Assembly (NCBI RefSeq): GCF_002858935.1 | Contig: NZ_PJRT01000031.1 | Span: forward strand, 1-64,000 | Source: Pantoea endophytica | GTDB taxonomy: Bacteria > Pseudomonadota > Gammaproteobacteria > Enterobacterales > Enterobacteriaceae | Length of the DNA stretch: 64,000 nt | Direction of reading: 5' to 3' | Part shown: positions 22,386 to 32,336 of the stretch, one piece after another | How the letters are laid out: every line of letters begins with the position of its first letter | How positions within the stretch are numbered: the first letter of the stretch is position 1 | The notes under the pieces: model-generated | What the model was told of the DNA's origin: nothing | Databases searched by the model: none | Seen by the model: only the letters and a program-made list of their open reading frames with translations | Made by a program: the position numbers and the translations under genes

Positions 22386-24656
22386 CTAAGCCGTTTCACC
22401 CCGCAGGTTTTGCGCCGCTTTTACCATGTTCGCCAGCGCCTGACGGGTTTCCGCCCAGCCACGCGTTTTTAGGCCACAATCCGGGTTAACCCACAGACGC
22501 TCTGCCGGGATGCTCTGCGCCGCTTTACGCAGCAACTCTTCCATCCACTCCACGCTCGGCACGTTTGGGGAGTGAATGTCATACACGCCCGGACCGATTT
22601 CGTTGGGATAGTCGAACTCCTTAAAGGTATCCAGCAGATCCATATCGGAACGTGAGGTTTCGATGGTGATAACGTCCGCATCCAGCGCGGCAATCGAGTC
22701 CATGATGTCATTGAACTCGCAGTAACACATGTGGGTATGGATCTGGGTTTCATTCTGCGCCACGGCGGCATTGAGACGGAACGCATCCACCGCCCAGGCC
22801 AGGTACGCCGCCCAATCGGACTGATGCAGCGGCAGGCCTTCGCGCAGTGCCGGTTCATCAATCTGAATAATGCCAATACCGGCTTTTTCCAGATCTTCCA
22901 CTTCGTCACGCAGCGCCAGCGCAATCTGTTTAGCGATGGTTTCACGGCTTACATCTTCACGCGGGAACGACCAGCAGAGAATCGTCACTGGACCGGTCAG
23001 CATGCCTTTCACCGGTTTGTCGGTCAGCGACTGCGCGTACTTCGCCCACTCAACGGTGATGGCTTGCGGACGGCTTACGTCGCCGATGATGATCGGTGGT
23101 TTAACGCAGCGTGAGCCGTAGCTCTGTACCCAGCCGTTTTGGGTGAATACGAAGCCGTCGAGGTTTTCGCCGAAGTATTCCACCATGTCGTTACGTTCTG
23201 CTTCGCCATGCACCAGCACGTCGAGGCCCAAACGTTCCTGCTCCACAATCGCCTGTTTGATGTGTTCGGCGATGCCAGTGCGATAGTTTCCACCATCAAT
23301 GTTGCCTTTTTTAAAGTCGAGGCGCAGGCCGCGAATTTCGGTGGTTTGCGGGAATGAACCTATGGTGGTGGTCGGCCACGCTGGCAGGTTAAAGCGGTGA
23401 CGCTGCGCTTTGGCACGCTCGGTGTAGCTGCTGGCACGTTCAACGTCTCTGGCCTGAATTTTCGCCAGACGCTCGCCGACTGCGGCATTGTGAACGCGCG
23501 TGGAGTTGGCACGCGCACGAATCGGTGCGCTCCACTCAACCAGCGAAGCGGCATCGTTGTTGTTCAGCGCATGACTCAGCAGTGCAAGCTCAGCGCACTT
23601 CTGCAGAGCAAAGGCGAACCAGCTTTTCACTTCCTCATCGAGGCGCGTTTCCACGCTTAAGTCGATTGGGCTGTGCAGCAGCGAGCAGGATGATCCAATC
23701 CACAATTGTTGACGCTGCCCCACCAGCGGCTGCAGGCGCGTAAACCAGCTGCTGAGATCGGCACGCCAGACGTTACGGCCATTGATTACGCCGACGGAGA
23801 GCAGCCAATCCGCGGGAATCTGCTGGTTCACCTGTTGGATGTCGTCTTTGCCGTGGACCAGGTCAACATGCAGACCTTGCACCGGCAGCGCTTTGATCAC
23901 GTCGAGATTCTGACCGATGCTGTCGAAATAGGTGGTGAGCAACAATTTGCTTTCGCCCTGCAGCGCGTCGTAAGCCGGTTTGAAGGCATCGCGCCACGCT
24001 TGCGGCAGTTCCAGCGCCAGTGCTGGCTCATCGATTTGTACCCATTCGATGCCGCGTTTTTTCAGTTCAGCCAGCACCTGTTGGTAAACCGGCAGAATGT
24101 CTTTGAGCAGTGACAGGCGGTCGAACGACGTACCTTTCACTTTACCCAGCCACAAATAGGTAACCGGACCCAGCAGCACCGGTTTAATCTTGTGCCCGAG
24201 CGCCAGCGCTTCATCAACCTCATCCAGCAACTGAGTCCATGTCAGTTTGAACTGCTGCCCTTGAGTGAATTCCGGCACCATGTAGTGATAATTGGTGTTG
24301 AACCATTTGGTCATTTCCGCCGCTGCCGCCGGTTCACCGCTTGGTGCGCGGCCACGGCCAAGGCGGAACAGCGTGTCGAGATCGACCGAGCCATCCTGAT
24401 TTTGGTGACGAGCTGGCACGTTACCCAGCAGCAGGCTGGTGGTGAGCACGTGATCGTACCAGGCGAAATCGCCGACTGGCAGCAGATCCACGCCCGCCTC
24501 TTTCTGCTGTTGCCAGTGACGGGCGCGCAGTTCACGCCCCACCGCCAGTAGCTCTTCCTGTGAGCTTTTACCTGCCCAATAGCTTTCCTGTGCTTTTTTC
24601 AATTCACGACGCAATCCAACGCGAGGGAAACCGAGAGTGTGGTTCAGAATGGTCAT
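22386..24656 (-). CDS. metE: cobalamin-independent methionine synthase
   Basis: MetE transfers the methyl group of 5-methyltetrahydropteroyl-triglutamate to homocysteine without cobalamin, the last step of methionine synthesis. The 756-residue protein (753 in E. coli) has the typical two barrels. The zinc ligands are recognisable as His and Cys of THMCYCEF and Cys of [11 protein letters not shown] near the C-terminus; substrate-binding IDEPAL segments occur in both halves. It is divergent from its activator gene metR, with MetJ boxes between them. Confidence 0.97.
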   Translation of the reverse strand: MTILNHTLGFPRVGLRRELKKAQESYWAGKSSQEELLAVGRELRARHWQQQKEAGVDLLPVGDFAWYDHVLTTSLLLGNVPARHQNQDGSVDLDTLFRLGRGRAPSGEPAAAAEMTKWFNTNYHYMVPEFTQGQQFKLTWTQLLDEVDEALALGHKIKPVLLGPVTYLWLGKVKGTSFDRLSLLKDILPVYQQVLAELKKRGIEWVQIDEPALALELPQAWRDAFKPAYDALQGESKLLLTTYFDSIGQNLDVIKALPVQGLHVDLVHGKDDIQQVNQQIPADWLLSVGVINGRNVWRADLSSWFTRLQPLVGQRQQLWIGSSCSLLHSPIDLSVETRLDEEVKSWFAFALQKCAELALLSHALNNNDAASLVEWSAPIRARANSTRVHNAAVGERLAKIQARDVERASSYTERAKAQRHRFNLPAWPTTTIGSFPQTTEIRGLRLDFKKGNIDGGNYRTGIAEHIKQAIVEQERLGLDVLVHGEAERNDMVEYFGENLDGFVFTQNGWVQSYGSRCVKPPIIIGDVSRPQAITVEWAKYAQSLTDKPVKGMLTGPVTILCWSFPREDVSRETIAKQIALALRDEVEDLEKAGIGIIQIDEPALREGLPLHQSDWAAYLAWAVDAFRLNAAVAQNETQIHTHMCYCEFNDIMDSIAALDADVITIETSRSDMDLLDTFKEFDYPNEIGPGVYDIHSPNVPSVEWMEELLRKAAQSIPAERLWVNPDCGLKTRGWAETRQALANMVKAAQNLRGETA

Positions 24657-24695
24657 TTTCTGTTCTCCAGATATTCTTAACTGAATAGGGGGCAG

Positions 24696-24719
24696 AGATG
24701 TTTAGCCGTCCAGATGTTT
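24696..24719. promoter_or_regulatory. three tandem MetJ boxes (metE-metR)
   Basis: Three adjacent eight-base units, AGATGTTT, AGCCGTCC and AGATGTTT, each match the met box AGACGTCT at six of eight positions. They lie 40-63 bases upstream of metE and 72-95 bases upstream of metR. The methionine repressor MetJ with SAM binds such arrays cooperatively. Perfect MetR sites (TGAA-N5-TTCA) are not evident. Confidence 0.68.
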
Positions 24720-24791
24720 ACACCGCCATAATCTGCGGGTACTGTATGTTCCTCAAGCGCAATTTGTTCAATCTCGATGTGAAGGATTCTC

Positions 24792-25724
24792 ATGATCGAA
24801 CTCAAACACCTGCGGACGCTGCAGGCGTTACGGAACACCGGCTCGTTAGCTGCCGCCGCCTCCCAGCTTCATCAGACGCAATCGGCGTTATCCCACCAGT
24901 TCAGCGATCTGGAGCAGCGGCTGGGTTTTCGCCTGTTTGTGCGTAAAAGCCAGCCGCTGCGTTTTACGCCGCAGGGAGAGATTTTGCTGCAGTTGGCTGA
25001 GCAGGTTTTACCGCAGATTCAGCAGGCTTTGCAGGCGTGTCATGAGCCGCATCAGGCCACGTTACGTATCGCCATTGAGTGTCACAGCTGTATTCAGTGG
25101 CTGACGCCCGCGCTAAATAATTTCCGCCAGAGCTGGCCGCAGGTGGTGATGGATTTCAAATCCGGCGTGACCTTTGATCCGCAACCCGCGTTGCAACAGG
25201 GCGAGCTGGATGTGGTGTTGACCTCCGATATTTTGCCGCGCAGTGGATTGTTTTATTCACCGATGTTCGATTTTGAAGTGCGTTTGGTGATGGCACCGGA
25301 TCATCCTTTGGCGCAGCTTGAGCACATTGCTCCGGAAGATATGGCCGATGAAGTGCTGATGATTTATCCGGTGCAGCGTCAGCGTTTAGATGTGTGGCGC
25401 CATTTCCTGCAGCCTGCGGGCGTCAGTCCAGCCTTGAAGAGCGTGGATAACACGCTGCTGCTGATTCAGATGGTGTCGGCGCGTATGGGCATCGCCGCGC
25501 TGCCACATTGGGTAGTAGAGAATTTTGAGCAGCAGGGTTTAGTGGTGACCAAGACCCTAGGCGATGGTTTGTGGAGCCGCTTGTATGCCGCCGTACGCGA
25601 AGGCGAGCAGCGTCAGCCGGTAATGGAAGCCTTTGTGCGGTTTGCCCGTCAGCACGCCTGTGAACATCTGCCCTTCGTGCGCGATGCCGCGCGTCCCGGC
25701 TCACTGCAAATCACCTCATCCTGA
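24792..25724 (+). CDS. metR: LysR-type regulator of methionine genes
   Basis: MetR activates metE, metH and related genes with homocysteine as co-effector and represses its own synthesis. The 310-residue protein starts with the LysR winged helix ([36 protein letters not shown] covers the helix-turn-helix). A periplasmic-binding-like effector domain from about residue 90 follows. E. coli MetR is 317 residues. The divergent arrangement with metE supports the assignment over other LysR members. Confidence 0.95.
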   Translation: MIELKHLRTLQALRNTGSLAAAASQLHQTQSALSHQFSDLEQRLGFRLFVRKSQPLRFTPQGEILLQLAEQVLPQIQQALQACHEPHQATLRIAIECHSCIQWLTPALNNFRQSWPQVVMDFKSGVTFDPQPALQQGELDVVLTSDILPRSGLFYSPMFDFEVRLVMAPDHPLAQLEHIAPEDMADEVLMIYPVQRQRLDVWRHFLQPAGVSPALKSVDNTLLLIQMVSARMGIAALPHWVVENFEQQGLVVTKTLGDGLWSRLYAAVREGEQRQPVMEAFVRFARQHACEHLPFVRDAARPGSLQITSS

Positions 25725-25753
25725 TGTTGTTGGGCGGCGAAGGTCGCCCGCGC

Positions 25754-25782
25754 TGTTATCCCTGCCCCGCCTGCTCTATAAT
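25754..25782 (+). promoter_or_regulatory. candidate yehS promoter
   Basis: A perfect TATAAT at 25777-25782 is preceded at 17 bases by a poor -35 (TGTTAT). It lies 35 bases before the yehS start. Confidence 0.4.
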
Positions 25783-25817
25783 GCGCCGCCTCAACCCGCG
25801 ACCAAGAGAGTTTCACC

Positions 25818-26297
25818 ATGATGAGTAACGATGTTCTGCGCAGCGTGCGCTATATGCTGGATTTGAGCGATAGCAAAGTGGTGGAGATTTTTGCCCTGGC
25901 GGGAAGTGAAGTGCCGCTGGAAGACGTGCAGGCGTGGATGAAGAAAGATGACGATGCCGCGTTTCGCAAGCTGCCAGATGTATTGATGGGATATTTCCTT
26001 AACGGTCTGATTTTTTACCGTCGCGGTAAGAGTGAAGATGCGCCCGCGCCTTCGATTGAGCGCCGCATGAATAACAACATTTTCATGAAGAAATTGCGTA
26101 TCGCCTTTGAGCTGAAGACCACCGATATTCCGGATGTGCTGCTGAAAGCGAACTTTAAGATCTCACAGGCTGAAGTTGGCGCGATTTTCCGCAACCCAGA
26201 TCATAAGAATTTCCGCGAATGCGGCGATCAGATTCTGCGTAATTTCCTGAAAGGGTTGACGATGATTCATCGTCCGGGGCCGGCTAAGAAGGGTTAA
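25818..26297 (+). CDS. yehS: DUF1456 family protein YehS
   Basis: The 159-residue protein matches E. coli YehS (156 residues), which has two copies of the DUF1456 domain and no known function. Each copy shows a similar helical pattern: SNDVLRSVRYMLDLSD with YFLNGLIFYRRGK, then NNNIFMKKLRIAFELK with DHKNFRECGDQ. Two ATG codons are adjacent and the first has GAGAG at eight bases. In E. coli yehS maps far from metR, so this gene is an addition at this locus. Confidence 0.9.
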   Translation: MMSNDVLRSVRYMLDLSDSKVVEIFALAGSEVPLEDVQAWMKKDDDAAFRKLPDVLMGYFLNGLIFYRRGKSEDAPAPSIERRMNNNIFMKKLRIAFELKTTDIPDVLLKANFKISQAEVGAIFRNPDHKNFRECGDQILRNFLKGLTMIHRPGPAKKG

Positions 26298-26322
26298 TCG
26301 CTTCTTTGTTCGAGCCGGGTCA

Positions 26323-26418
26323 GGGATAGCGCAGCAGATCGCAAAGGGAAACCACTTCCTTGTGGATCAGCCTCGCCATCCATGGCTCGGATGCTTTGCT
26401 CCACTGCCGCGCTATCCC
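26323..26418. repeat. 96-base multi-hairpin palindromic element
   Basis: GGGATAGCGC at 26323-26332 pairs perfectly with GCGCTATCCC at 26409-26418. The stem continues inward through GCAG/CTGC and GCAAAG/CTTTGC with small bulges. The enclosed loop holds two further hairpins, CCAC/GTGG (26352-26365) and GCCAT/ATGGC (26375-26386), giving a branched three-way form. It fills the gap between convergent yehS and bioP. It could be a bidirectional terminator, a dispersed repeat or a structured RNA; I do not recognise the family. Confidence 0.6.
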
Positions 26419-26430
26419 TTCCCTTTTAGC

Positions 26431-27294
26431 CTATGCGTTGCTTTTCTTACCTAATACCCAGCGTTTGTGCACATAAAGGGATGCGAAAATCACGGCGGCA
26501 CCGGCGAGAAAACTTGGCCAATGCGGTTTCTCCTGCCAGATCGCCAGATTCACCAGCAAGCCCGCTGGCACATGCATGTTGTTCATAATACCCAGCGTGC
26601 CAGCATCCACCTGCGTAGCGCCGTAGTTCCACATGAAGTAGCCCAAACCTGAAGCCGCCACGCCTAGCCACACCAGAATGCCCCACTGCAGCGACGTGGT
26701 CGGCAGTTTGTTCGGATTGCCCCACAAGCTCCAGGCGATCACCGCGATCATCACCGCGCCCAGATAGAACCACGAAAATGCGGTGTGCTGCGGCATCGGG
26801 CGAGTTTCCTGCAGGCGTTTGTAGCCCACCATGCCGATGGCGAAGCAGATGTTTGCCGCCTGTACCAGCAGCAAGCCGAACCAGAAATGGTCGCTGACTT
26901 TGTCGTAACGAATAATCGCCGCACCGATTACCGCCAGTAGCGCGCTGAAGGCATAGCCGATACGCAGCGGACGTCGGCTGAGCAAATCGTAGATCAGCGT
27001 GACATACAGCGGCGTCATCACGGTGAACAGCAGGAACTCGGTCACGCTGAGATACAGATAAGCCTCAAAGCTTAATAAATACATGATGCCAAGCTGCAGC
27101 ATGCCCACCAGCATATACAGCAGGATGGTGGAAGCACGGTAACCGCGCCAGCGCAGGAACGGCAGGAAAACGATGGCGGCGAGCGCCAGACGCATCAAAA
27201 CAGAGAACCAGGAATCCACCTGACCTGCGAGGTATTCCCCGATCAAACTGAAGGAAAAGGCCCACAGAATGGTGGTAACGATCAGTAACGGCAC
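26431..27294 (-). CDS. bioP: biotin transporter of the DMT/EamA superfamily
   Basis: This 287-residue inner-membrane protein is the homologue of E. coli YigM (BioP), reported as a biotin importer. It shows ten hydrophobic helices in two EamA repeats and long stretches that look the same as the E. coli protein, for example IGMVGYKRL near residue 153 and ATQVDAGTLGIMNNMHVPAG near 228. The C-terminal tail is shorter than the 299-residue E. coli protein. It is separated from metR by yehS. Confidence 0.9.
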   Translation of the reverse strand: MPLLIVTTILWAFSFSLIGEYLAGQVDSWFSVLMRLALAAIVFLPFLRWRGYRASTILLYMLVGMLQLGIMYLLSFEAYLYLSVTEFLLFTVMTPLYVTLIYDLLSRRPLRIGYAFSALLAVIGAAIIRYDKVSDHFWFGLLLVQAANICFAIGMVGYKRLQETRPMPQHTAFSWFYLGAVMIAVIAWSLWGNPNKLPTTSLQWGILVWLGVAASGLGYFMWNYGATQVDAGTLGIMNNMHVPAGLLVNLAIWQEKPHWPSFLAGAAVIFASLYVHKRWVLGKKSNA

Positions 27295-27487
27295 GGTAAC
27301 GATCTCAAAATGAACAGTGGCGCTAGTGTAAACAAACTGTCGAAATCGGGGTGAACTATCTGGTTTACAAGTGGATAAAATAACGACGAATAATTTTCGA
27401 ACCTCATTTTTACGACCGGCTAAAAATGCGCGAAATACAACATTTCCTGGTTTTTTTCGCTCTCAATTGTCATAAAACTGTAACATA

Positions 27488-27503
27488 TGTGTCACATGTC
27501 ACA
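27488..27503 (+). promoter_or_regulatory. CRP site upstream of glpT
   Basis: TGTGT-N6-TCACA matches nine of ten core CRP positions and is itself nearly palindromic. It lies 128-143 bases before glpT and fits catabolite control of glycerol-3-phosphate uptake. The 336-base gap between bioP and glpT holds no other gene that I can see; a clear GlpR operator was not found. Confidence 0.6.
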
Positions 27504-27630
27504 GTAACTGCGCGTGACCATCACTATCCTTTGCGCGAAATGGAAACTTCGCTTTGCCATTTTTACTGCCTGTTTTTGCCCCAACCTGCTGGGAACTCAT
27601 AACTATATCGCGCCCTGGAGGGCCACACTC

Positions 27631-28971
27631 ATGTTGAGTATTTTCAAACCTGCACCGCATCGCCCACAAGTGGCCGATGATCGTGTTGATCCGCTTTATC
27701 GTCGTCTGCGCTGGCAGATTTTCCTGGGAATATTTTTTGGCTATGCCGCCTACTATTTGGTGCGTAAAAACTTTGCGCTGGCAATGCCTTATCTGGTGGA
27801 ACAAGGCTTCTCGCGCGGGGATCTCGGCTTTGCGCTATCGGGCATTTCCATCGCTTACGGCTTCTCGAAATTCATTATGGGCTCGGTCTCAGACCGCTCG
27901 AATCCGCGCGTGTTTTTGCCCGCCGGATTGATCCTTGCCGCAGCGGTAATGTTGGTGATGGGGTTCGTGCCGTGGGCCACCTCCAGCATCATGGTGATGT
28001 TTGTACTGCTGTTCCTGTGCGGCTGGTTCCAGGGCATGGGCTGGCCGCCGTGCGGGCGCACCATGGTGCACTGGTGGTCGCAGAAAGAGCGCGGCGGAAT
28101 TGTGTCGGTATGGAACTGCGCGCATAACGTCGGCGGCGGTATTCCTCCGTTGCTGTTCCTGCTCGGCATGGCGTGGTTTAACGACTGGAAAGCCGCGCTG
28201 TATATGCCGGCGTTTGGCGCCATCCTCATCGCGATTATTGCCTTCGCCTTGATGCGTGACACACCACAATCTTGCGGTTTACCGCCGATTGAAGCGTGGA
28301 AAAATGATTATCCGCCGGATTACAACGAGGATCACGAGCAGGAGCTGACGGCGAAGCAGATTTTCATGCAGTACATTCTGCCCAACAAGCTACTGTGGTA
28401 CATCGCACTGGCGAACGTGTTTGTGTACCTGCTACGTTACGGCATTCTCGACTGGTCGCCGACCTACCTGAAAGAGGTGAAGCACTTCACGCTGGATAAA
28501 TCCTCGTGGGCCTACTTCTTTTACGAATATGCCGGTATTCCCGGCACGCTGTTGTGCGGCTGGATGTCGGACAAAGTGTTCCGCGGCAACCGTGGCGCAA
28601 CCGGCGTGTTCTTTATGACGCTGGTGACCATCGCCACCGTGGTGTACTGGCTGAATCCTCCAGGCAATCCAGGCATCGACATGCTGTGCATGATTGTGAT
28701 CGGCTTCCTGATTTACGGTCCTGTGATGCTGATTGGCTTGCACGCGCTGGAACTGGCACCGAAAAAAGCGGCCGGAACGGCAGCGGGCTTTACCGGGCTG
28801 TTTGGCTATCTCGGCGGATCGGTTGCGGCGAGTGCGATTGTCGGTTACACCGTGGATTATTTCGGCTGGGACGGCGGATTCATTGTGATGATTGGCGGAT
28901 CGGTGCTGGCAGTGATTCTGCTGCTGCTCACCATGGTCAGTGAGCACAAGCACAAGAAACAGTTGTCATAA
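27631..28971 (+). CDS. glpT: glycerol-3-phosphate:phosphate antiporter
   Basis: GlpT imports sn-glycerol-3-phosphate in exchange for phosphate. It is a twelve-helix major facilitator protein of the organophosphate:phosphate antiporter family. The 446-residue product (452 in E. coli) starts [12 protein letters not shown] and contains the family signature [13 protein letters not shown] near residue 45. [17 protein letters not shown] lies near 135-150. The start has CTGGAGGG upstream; longer in-frame starts from 27514 add unsupported residues. No glpQ or glpABC is adjacent, unlike E. coli. A strong terminator follows. Confidence 0.95.
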   Translation: MLSIFKPAPHRPQVADDRVDPLYRRLRWQIFLGIFFGYAAYYLVRKNFALAMPYLVEQGFSRGDLGFALSGISIAYGFSKFIMGSVSDRSNPRVFLPAGLILAAAVMLVMGFVPWATSSIMVMFVLLFLCGWFQGMGWPPCGRTMVHWWSQKERGGIVSVWNCAHNVGGGIPPLLFLLGMAWFNDWKAALYMPAFGAILIAIIAFALMRDTPQSCGLPPIEAWKNDYPPDYNEDHEQELTAKQIFMQYILPNKLLWYIALANVFVYLLRYGILDWSPTYLKEVKHFTLDKSSWAYFFYEYAGIPGTLLCGWMSDKVFRGNRGATGVFFMTLVTIATVVYWLNPPGNPGIDMLCMIVIGFLIYGPVMLIGLHALELAPKKAAGTAAGFTGLFGYLGGSVAASAIVGYTVDYFGWDGGFIVMIGGSVLAVILLLLTMVSEHKHKKQLS

Positions 28972-28973
28972 CG

Positions 28974-29004
28974 AAAAAGGGCCGGTGATGACCGGCCCTT
29001 TTTT
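28974..29004. terminator. bidirectional terminator glpT/yigL
   Basis: The stem AAGGGCCGGT/ACCGGCCCTT with a GATG loop has A residues before and T residues after it, so it can terminate in both directions. It lies exactly between the convergent stop codons of glpT and yigL. Confidence 0.92.
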
Positions 29005-29805
29005 CTAGGCGAGGAACAGTTTACGCAGCGTGTGCGGCACGGCGTCATCCGCGTTGCTGCCAATCACTTCCAGCGTCGGCAAGGTATCTTTCAAACGCTG
29101 CTGCGCATTGCGCATGATGCAGCCTTTGCCCGACATGCTGAGCATCTCCACATCATTCATGCCGTCACCGAAGGCGATGCACGCTTTCAGCGAGTGGCCG
29201 AGCTGTTTCGCTACCGCTTCCAGCGCGTGACCTTTGGAAACGCCGCCCGCCATCACTTCCAGACACGTTGGCAGCGAGAAGCTGACATTCACGCGATCGC
29301 CCCAGCGCGCTTCAATCGCCTGCTCCATGGGAATCAACCGCTCCGGATCTTCGCAGGTGAAGAACACTTTGCTGATGCCATCAGTCGGCAGCATGCCCGG
29401 CTGGTAAACCTGATAGTTAAACACCGATTCACGGAAATAGTCCTGCTCATCCGGACGATGACGGCTCATGAACCACTCATCGTCGCGATAGACGTGCGTC
29501 AGGATATGCTCGTCATGATATTGCAGGCCATACAGATCGCTGGCGATGTCGGCGTCAAGATTGTGGCTGAACACCAGTTCACCTGCGGCGTTGTGCACGC
29601 GTGCGCCATTAGACGTGATCATGTAAGCCGGAATGCCGAGCTTATCGCGCATCTGTCCGACGTCGATGTAGTGACGGCCGGTGGCAAAGACAAAGTGGAT
29701 ATCACGCGCCACCAGTTCCTGCAGCGTGGTGCGCGCGAACGGCGTCAGGCGGTGGTCCGGAGAGAGCAGCGTGCCATCCAGGTCGGATGCGACGATGTGA
29801 TACAT
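29005..29805 (-). CDS. yigL: pyridoxal phosphate phosphatase YigL
   Basis: YigL is a Cof-type HAD hydrolase that in E. coli dephosphorylates pyridoxal phosphate and sugar phosphates. HAD motif I is DLDGTLL at about residue 8, motif II is in FATGR and ITSNGA, and motif III/IV are VSKGHALEAVA and AFGDGMNDVEML. The ATG chosen has GAGG five bases upstream and gives 266 residues, the E. coli length; an upstream start adding 18 residues is rejected. It follows pldB by 37 bases and is probably co-transcribed. Confidence 0.94.
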   Translation of the reverse strand: MYHIVASDLDGTLLSPDHRLTPFARTTLQELVARDIHFVFATGRHYIDVGQMRDKLGIPAYMITSNGARVHNAAGELVFSHNLDADIASDLYGLQYHDEHILTHVYRDDEWFMSRHRPDEQDYFRESVFNYQVYQPGMLPTDGISKVFFTCEDPERLIPMEQAIEARWGDRVNVSFSLPTCLEVMAGGVSKGHALEAVAKQLGHSLKACIAFGDGMNDVEMLSMSGKGCIMRNAQQRLKDTLPTLEVIGSNADDAVPHTLRKLFLA

Positions 29806-29842
29806 GTAAACCTCGGGTGTTGATATCGGAAAGTAAAATTGA

Positions 29843-30835
29843 TTAAGCGTGGCGTTCAAAGAAATCGACCACCGCGTTTAGCGCTTCGGCACGCATCGCG
29901 TCTGTTTCAAACAAGATCTCATGACGCGCTCCTTTGATCACATACGGCGCGTTGCCCGCGCAGGGATGTCCTGCTGCGGCCATCGCCGTACAAAATAGAT
30001 TTTGTGAGCGGTTATCCACCACATCATCTTCACTGGCCTGCAGCAGCAAGGTCGGCGTGGTGATGTTCGCTACTTGATTGAAGATGTCCCGCCCGGCCTG
30101 CACGCCTTCGCGCACCCAGTGATAAGTGGGGCCACCGACGCGAATTGCCGGATCGTCGGCGTAAAAACGCAGATTACGGCGATAGCGTTCGCGGCTATGC
30201 GTCAGGCGGTTGATGCCAAACGGATTGGCGCGCCAGCGCCCGGTGCCCAGCGCGTAACCTTCACGCAGCGCCGGCAGTTTCTCGGTCCAGTCCAGAATGC
30301 GGTGCGCCATCCAGTCGGGCAGCGGCAGCACAATGCCAAACATCGGCGCGGAGAATACCGCAGCATGAAACGCCTGCGGCTGACGCGCCAGAAACAGCGC
30401 TAAAATCGCGCCGCCCATCGAGTGGGCCAGCACGTAGCGCTGCTGATAATGTGGACTCACGATCTCTTTCAGATACAGCGTTTCCAGATCGTCAACGTAG
30501 TCGCCAAATTCCACCACATGGCCGCGATGCGAATCTTCCAGCAGACGTTCAGAGCGTCCCTGACCGCGATGGTCGAGAATCACCACATCGTAGCCGCACA
30601 TGAACAGGTCGTAAGCCAGTTCGGGATACTTGATGTAGCTCTCAATGCGGCCAGGCACGACCAGAATGACACGACGATGTTGCGGTGAGGTGAAACGGAC
30701 GTAGCGAATCTTGAGGTTGCCGACGCCAGTGAATTCACACTCTTCACGGCGACGCCAGAAGTCGAGCAGCGGACCGGTGGCAAAGGCCGAAAAGCCTCGC
30801 TCACGTCCGAGCCAACTCTGTTTATGCTGCTGCAT
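29843..30835 (-). CDS. pldB: lysophospholipase L2
   Basis: PldB hydrolyses lysophospholipids at the inner membrane and can transfer acyl groups to phosphatidylglycerol. The 330-residue alpha/beta hydrolase has the nucleophile elbow AHSMGG near residue 143, an Asp in LLQASEDDVVDN and the C-terminal His of KGARHEILFE. The E. coli protein is 340 residues. It is divergent from rhtB with about 100 bases between the starts, and yigL follows downstream. Confidence 0.92.
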   Translation of the reverse strand: MQQHKQSWLGRERGFSAFATGPLLDFWRRREECEFTGVGNLKIRYVRFTSPQHRRVILVVPGRIESYIKYPELAYDLFMCGYDVVILDHRGQGRSERLLEDSHRGHVVEFGDYVDDLETLYLKEIVSPHYQQRYVLAHSMGGAILALFLARQPQAFHAAVFSAPMFGIVLPLPDWMAHRILDWTEKLPALREGYALGTGRWRANPFGINRLTHSRERYRRNLRFYADDPAIRVGGPTYHWVREGVQAGRDIFNQVANITTPTLLLQASEDDVVDNRSQNLFCTAMAAAGHPCAGNAPYVIKGARHEILFETDAMRAEALNAVVDFFERHA

Positions 30836-30939
30836 CCGTCCCCCTGAAAAAAACGTGATTTGCGCGCCTGTGCTGCGTAGCGTGCGGCGATTTTCTGTCG
30901 TATTGTGTCACACTTCGCTAACTTCAGGGAATGTCACAC

Positions 30940-31563
30940 ATGACCATTGAATGGTGGTTAACCTATCTGCTGACCACAACCATCCTTAGCCTTTCACCCG
31001 GTTCCGGCGCGATCAACACCATGAGCACCGGCATCAGTCACGGCTATCGCGGCGCAGCGGCATCGATTACCGGCTTGCAGCTGGGTCTGGCCATTCATAT
31101 TGTGCTGGTCGGCGCCGGTTTAGGTGCGCTGTTTTCCCAATCGATTCTGGCATTTGAAGTCCTGAAGTGGGCCGGCGCAGCCTATCTGGTATGGCTGGGC
31201 ATTCAGCAGTGGCGCTCCGCGGGTGGCATCGACCTCGACGCCGTTGCCAAAGCGATGCCGCGTCGCCGCCTGTTTAAGCGTGCCGTGTTGGTAAACCTCA
31301 CCAACCCGAAAAGCATCGTGTTTCTCGCTGCGCTGTTTCCGCAGTTTATTCAGCCGCACCAGCCGCAGCTCATGCAATATCTGGTGCTGGGCGTGACCAC
31401 CATTGTGGTCGATATCATCGTAATGATTGGTTACGCCACGCTGGCAACGCGTATCGCCGGCTGGATTAAAGGACCGAAGCAGATGAAGCTGCTGAACCGC
31501 ACCTTTGGTGGATTGTTTATGGCAGTAGGCGCGCTGCTAGCCAGCGCACGCAGAATGGCGTAA
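30940..31563 (+). CDS. rhtB: homoserine/homoserine lactone efflux protein
   Basis: RhtB exports homoserine and its lactone across the inner membrane; it belongs to the LysE/RhtB family with about six helices. The 207-residue product begins [21 protein letters not shown], and [18 protein letters not shown] near residue 118 is the second family hallmark. The start at 30940 places AGGGA ten bases upstream; the ATG at 30931 would be almost on top of it. It faces rhtC across a palindromic element. Confidence 0.93.
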   Translation: MTIEWWLTYLLTTTILSLSPGSGAINTMSTGISHGYRGAAASITGLQLGLAIHIVLVGAGLGALFSQSILAFEVLKWAGAAYLVWLGIQQWRSAGGIDLDAVAKAMPRRRLFKRAVLVNLTNPKSIVFLAALFPQFIQPHQPQLMQYLVLGVTTIVVDIIVMIGYATLATRIAGWIKGPKQMKLLNRTFGGLFMAVGALLASARRMA

Positions 31564-31601
31564 AAGAAAATCGCACCCACTTCAAAGCCGTCGGTGGCGC
31601 A

Positions 31602-31687
31602 GCCAGTTCGGTGCCGGCCAGCGCGCAGCCCCCGGAGCGTACACGTCGTACGTGAGGAGGGCGAGCACTGCCCGGTACCGAAATGGC
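31602..31687. repeat. 86-base imperfect palindrome between rhtB and rhtC
   Basis: The outer arms, starting GCCAGTTCGGTGCCGG and ending CCGGTACCGAAATGGC, match as inverted repeats at 14 of 16 positions. Inside, GC-rich arms lead to a core of opposed GTAC/ACGT motifs. The general layout recalls ERIC-type repeats, but the sequence is not a clear ERIC match. It lies between convergent stop codons and may also stop transcription. Confidence 0.55.
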
Positions 31688-31700
31688 AAGTAAACCAGGC

Positions 31701-32324
31701 TTAACGTGAAATGATAAGGTGAATGCCAAAACCGGCGAATAACACGCCCGCCATACCATCCACCCACTTCGCCATTCGCTGATACTTATCACGCATCCAC
31801 GGCATAGCGAAAATCGCCGCCACCAGCGTAAACCACGCGAACGTCTCTCCGATAATCAGCAGGAACAACCCCCAGCGCTCCAACGCGCCAACGTCGTTGC
31901 CAACAAACAATGAGAATACGCTACCGAAGTAGATGATCGCTTTTGGGTTCGACAGGTTAGTCAGGAAACCTTTCAGGAAACTCATGCCCTTTTTCGGCAG
32001 CTCCACCACTGGTGCTTCCGATTGTGGCTGCTTATGACGTTGACGCGCTGAGCGCATCAGCTGCCAGCCCATCCACAGCAGATACAATCCGCCGCCGACC
32101 ATAATGATTTCATGCAGCCAGGCCATTTTTTCCAGGATCAGATGCAGGCCCATCAGCGCCACACCGGCCCAGATCACAATGCCCAACGTAATGCCCAGAA
32201 CGCCCATCATCGCCTCTTTGCGCGAGCGGCTTGCCGCCGTTTGCGACACAAAGAAGAAGTCCGGGCCGGGACTCATCAGCGCAACCAGATGCACCAGCGC
32301 GACGGTGGCGAATAACATCAGCAT
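31701..32324 (-). CDS. rhtC: threonine efflux protein
   Basis: RhtC exports threonine and belongs to the same LysE/RhtB family as RhtB. The 207-residue protein opens with MLMLFATVALVHLVALMSPGPDFF, the family N-terminal motif. NLSNPKAIIYFGSVFSLF is near residue 125 and it ends GFGIHLIISR as in E. coli. It lies 12 bases after recQ in the leftward series pldA-recQ-rhtC. Confidence 0.94.
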   Translation of the reverse strand: MLMLFATVALVHLVALMSPGPDFFFVSQTAASRSRKEAMMGVLGITLGIVIWAGVALMGLHLILEKMAWLHEIIMVGGGLYLLWMGWQLMRSARQRHKQPQSEAPVVELPKKGMSFLKGFLTNLSNPKAIIYFGSVFSLFVGNDVGALERWGLFLLIIGETFAWFTLVAAIFAMPWMRDKYQRMAKWVDGMAGVLFAGFGIHLIISR

Positions 32325-32336
32325 GAGTTTTTTCCT

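Noticed and set aside
24657-24791. MetR binding sites in the metE-metR gap
   Set aside because: Candidate TGAA-N5-TTCA segments match at only five or six of eight positions, too weak to list.
26298-26430. CRISPR or tRNA-like gene at the branched palindrome
   Set aside because: There are no direct repeats with spacers, and the arms do not fit tRNA arm lengths or conserved positions.
29032-29823. 263-codon plus-strand frame opposite yigL
   Set aside because: Antisense shadow of a well supported HAD phosphatase gene.
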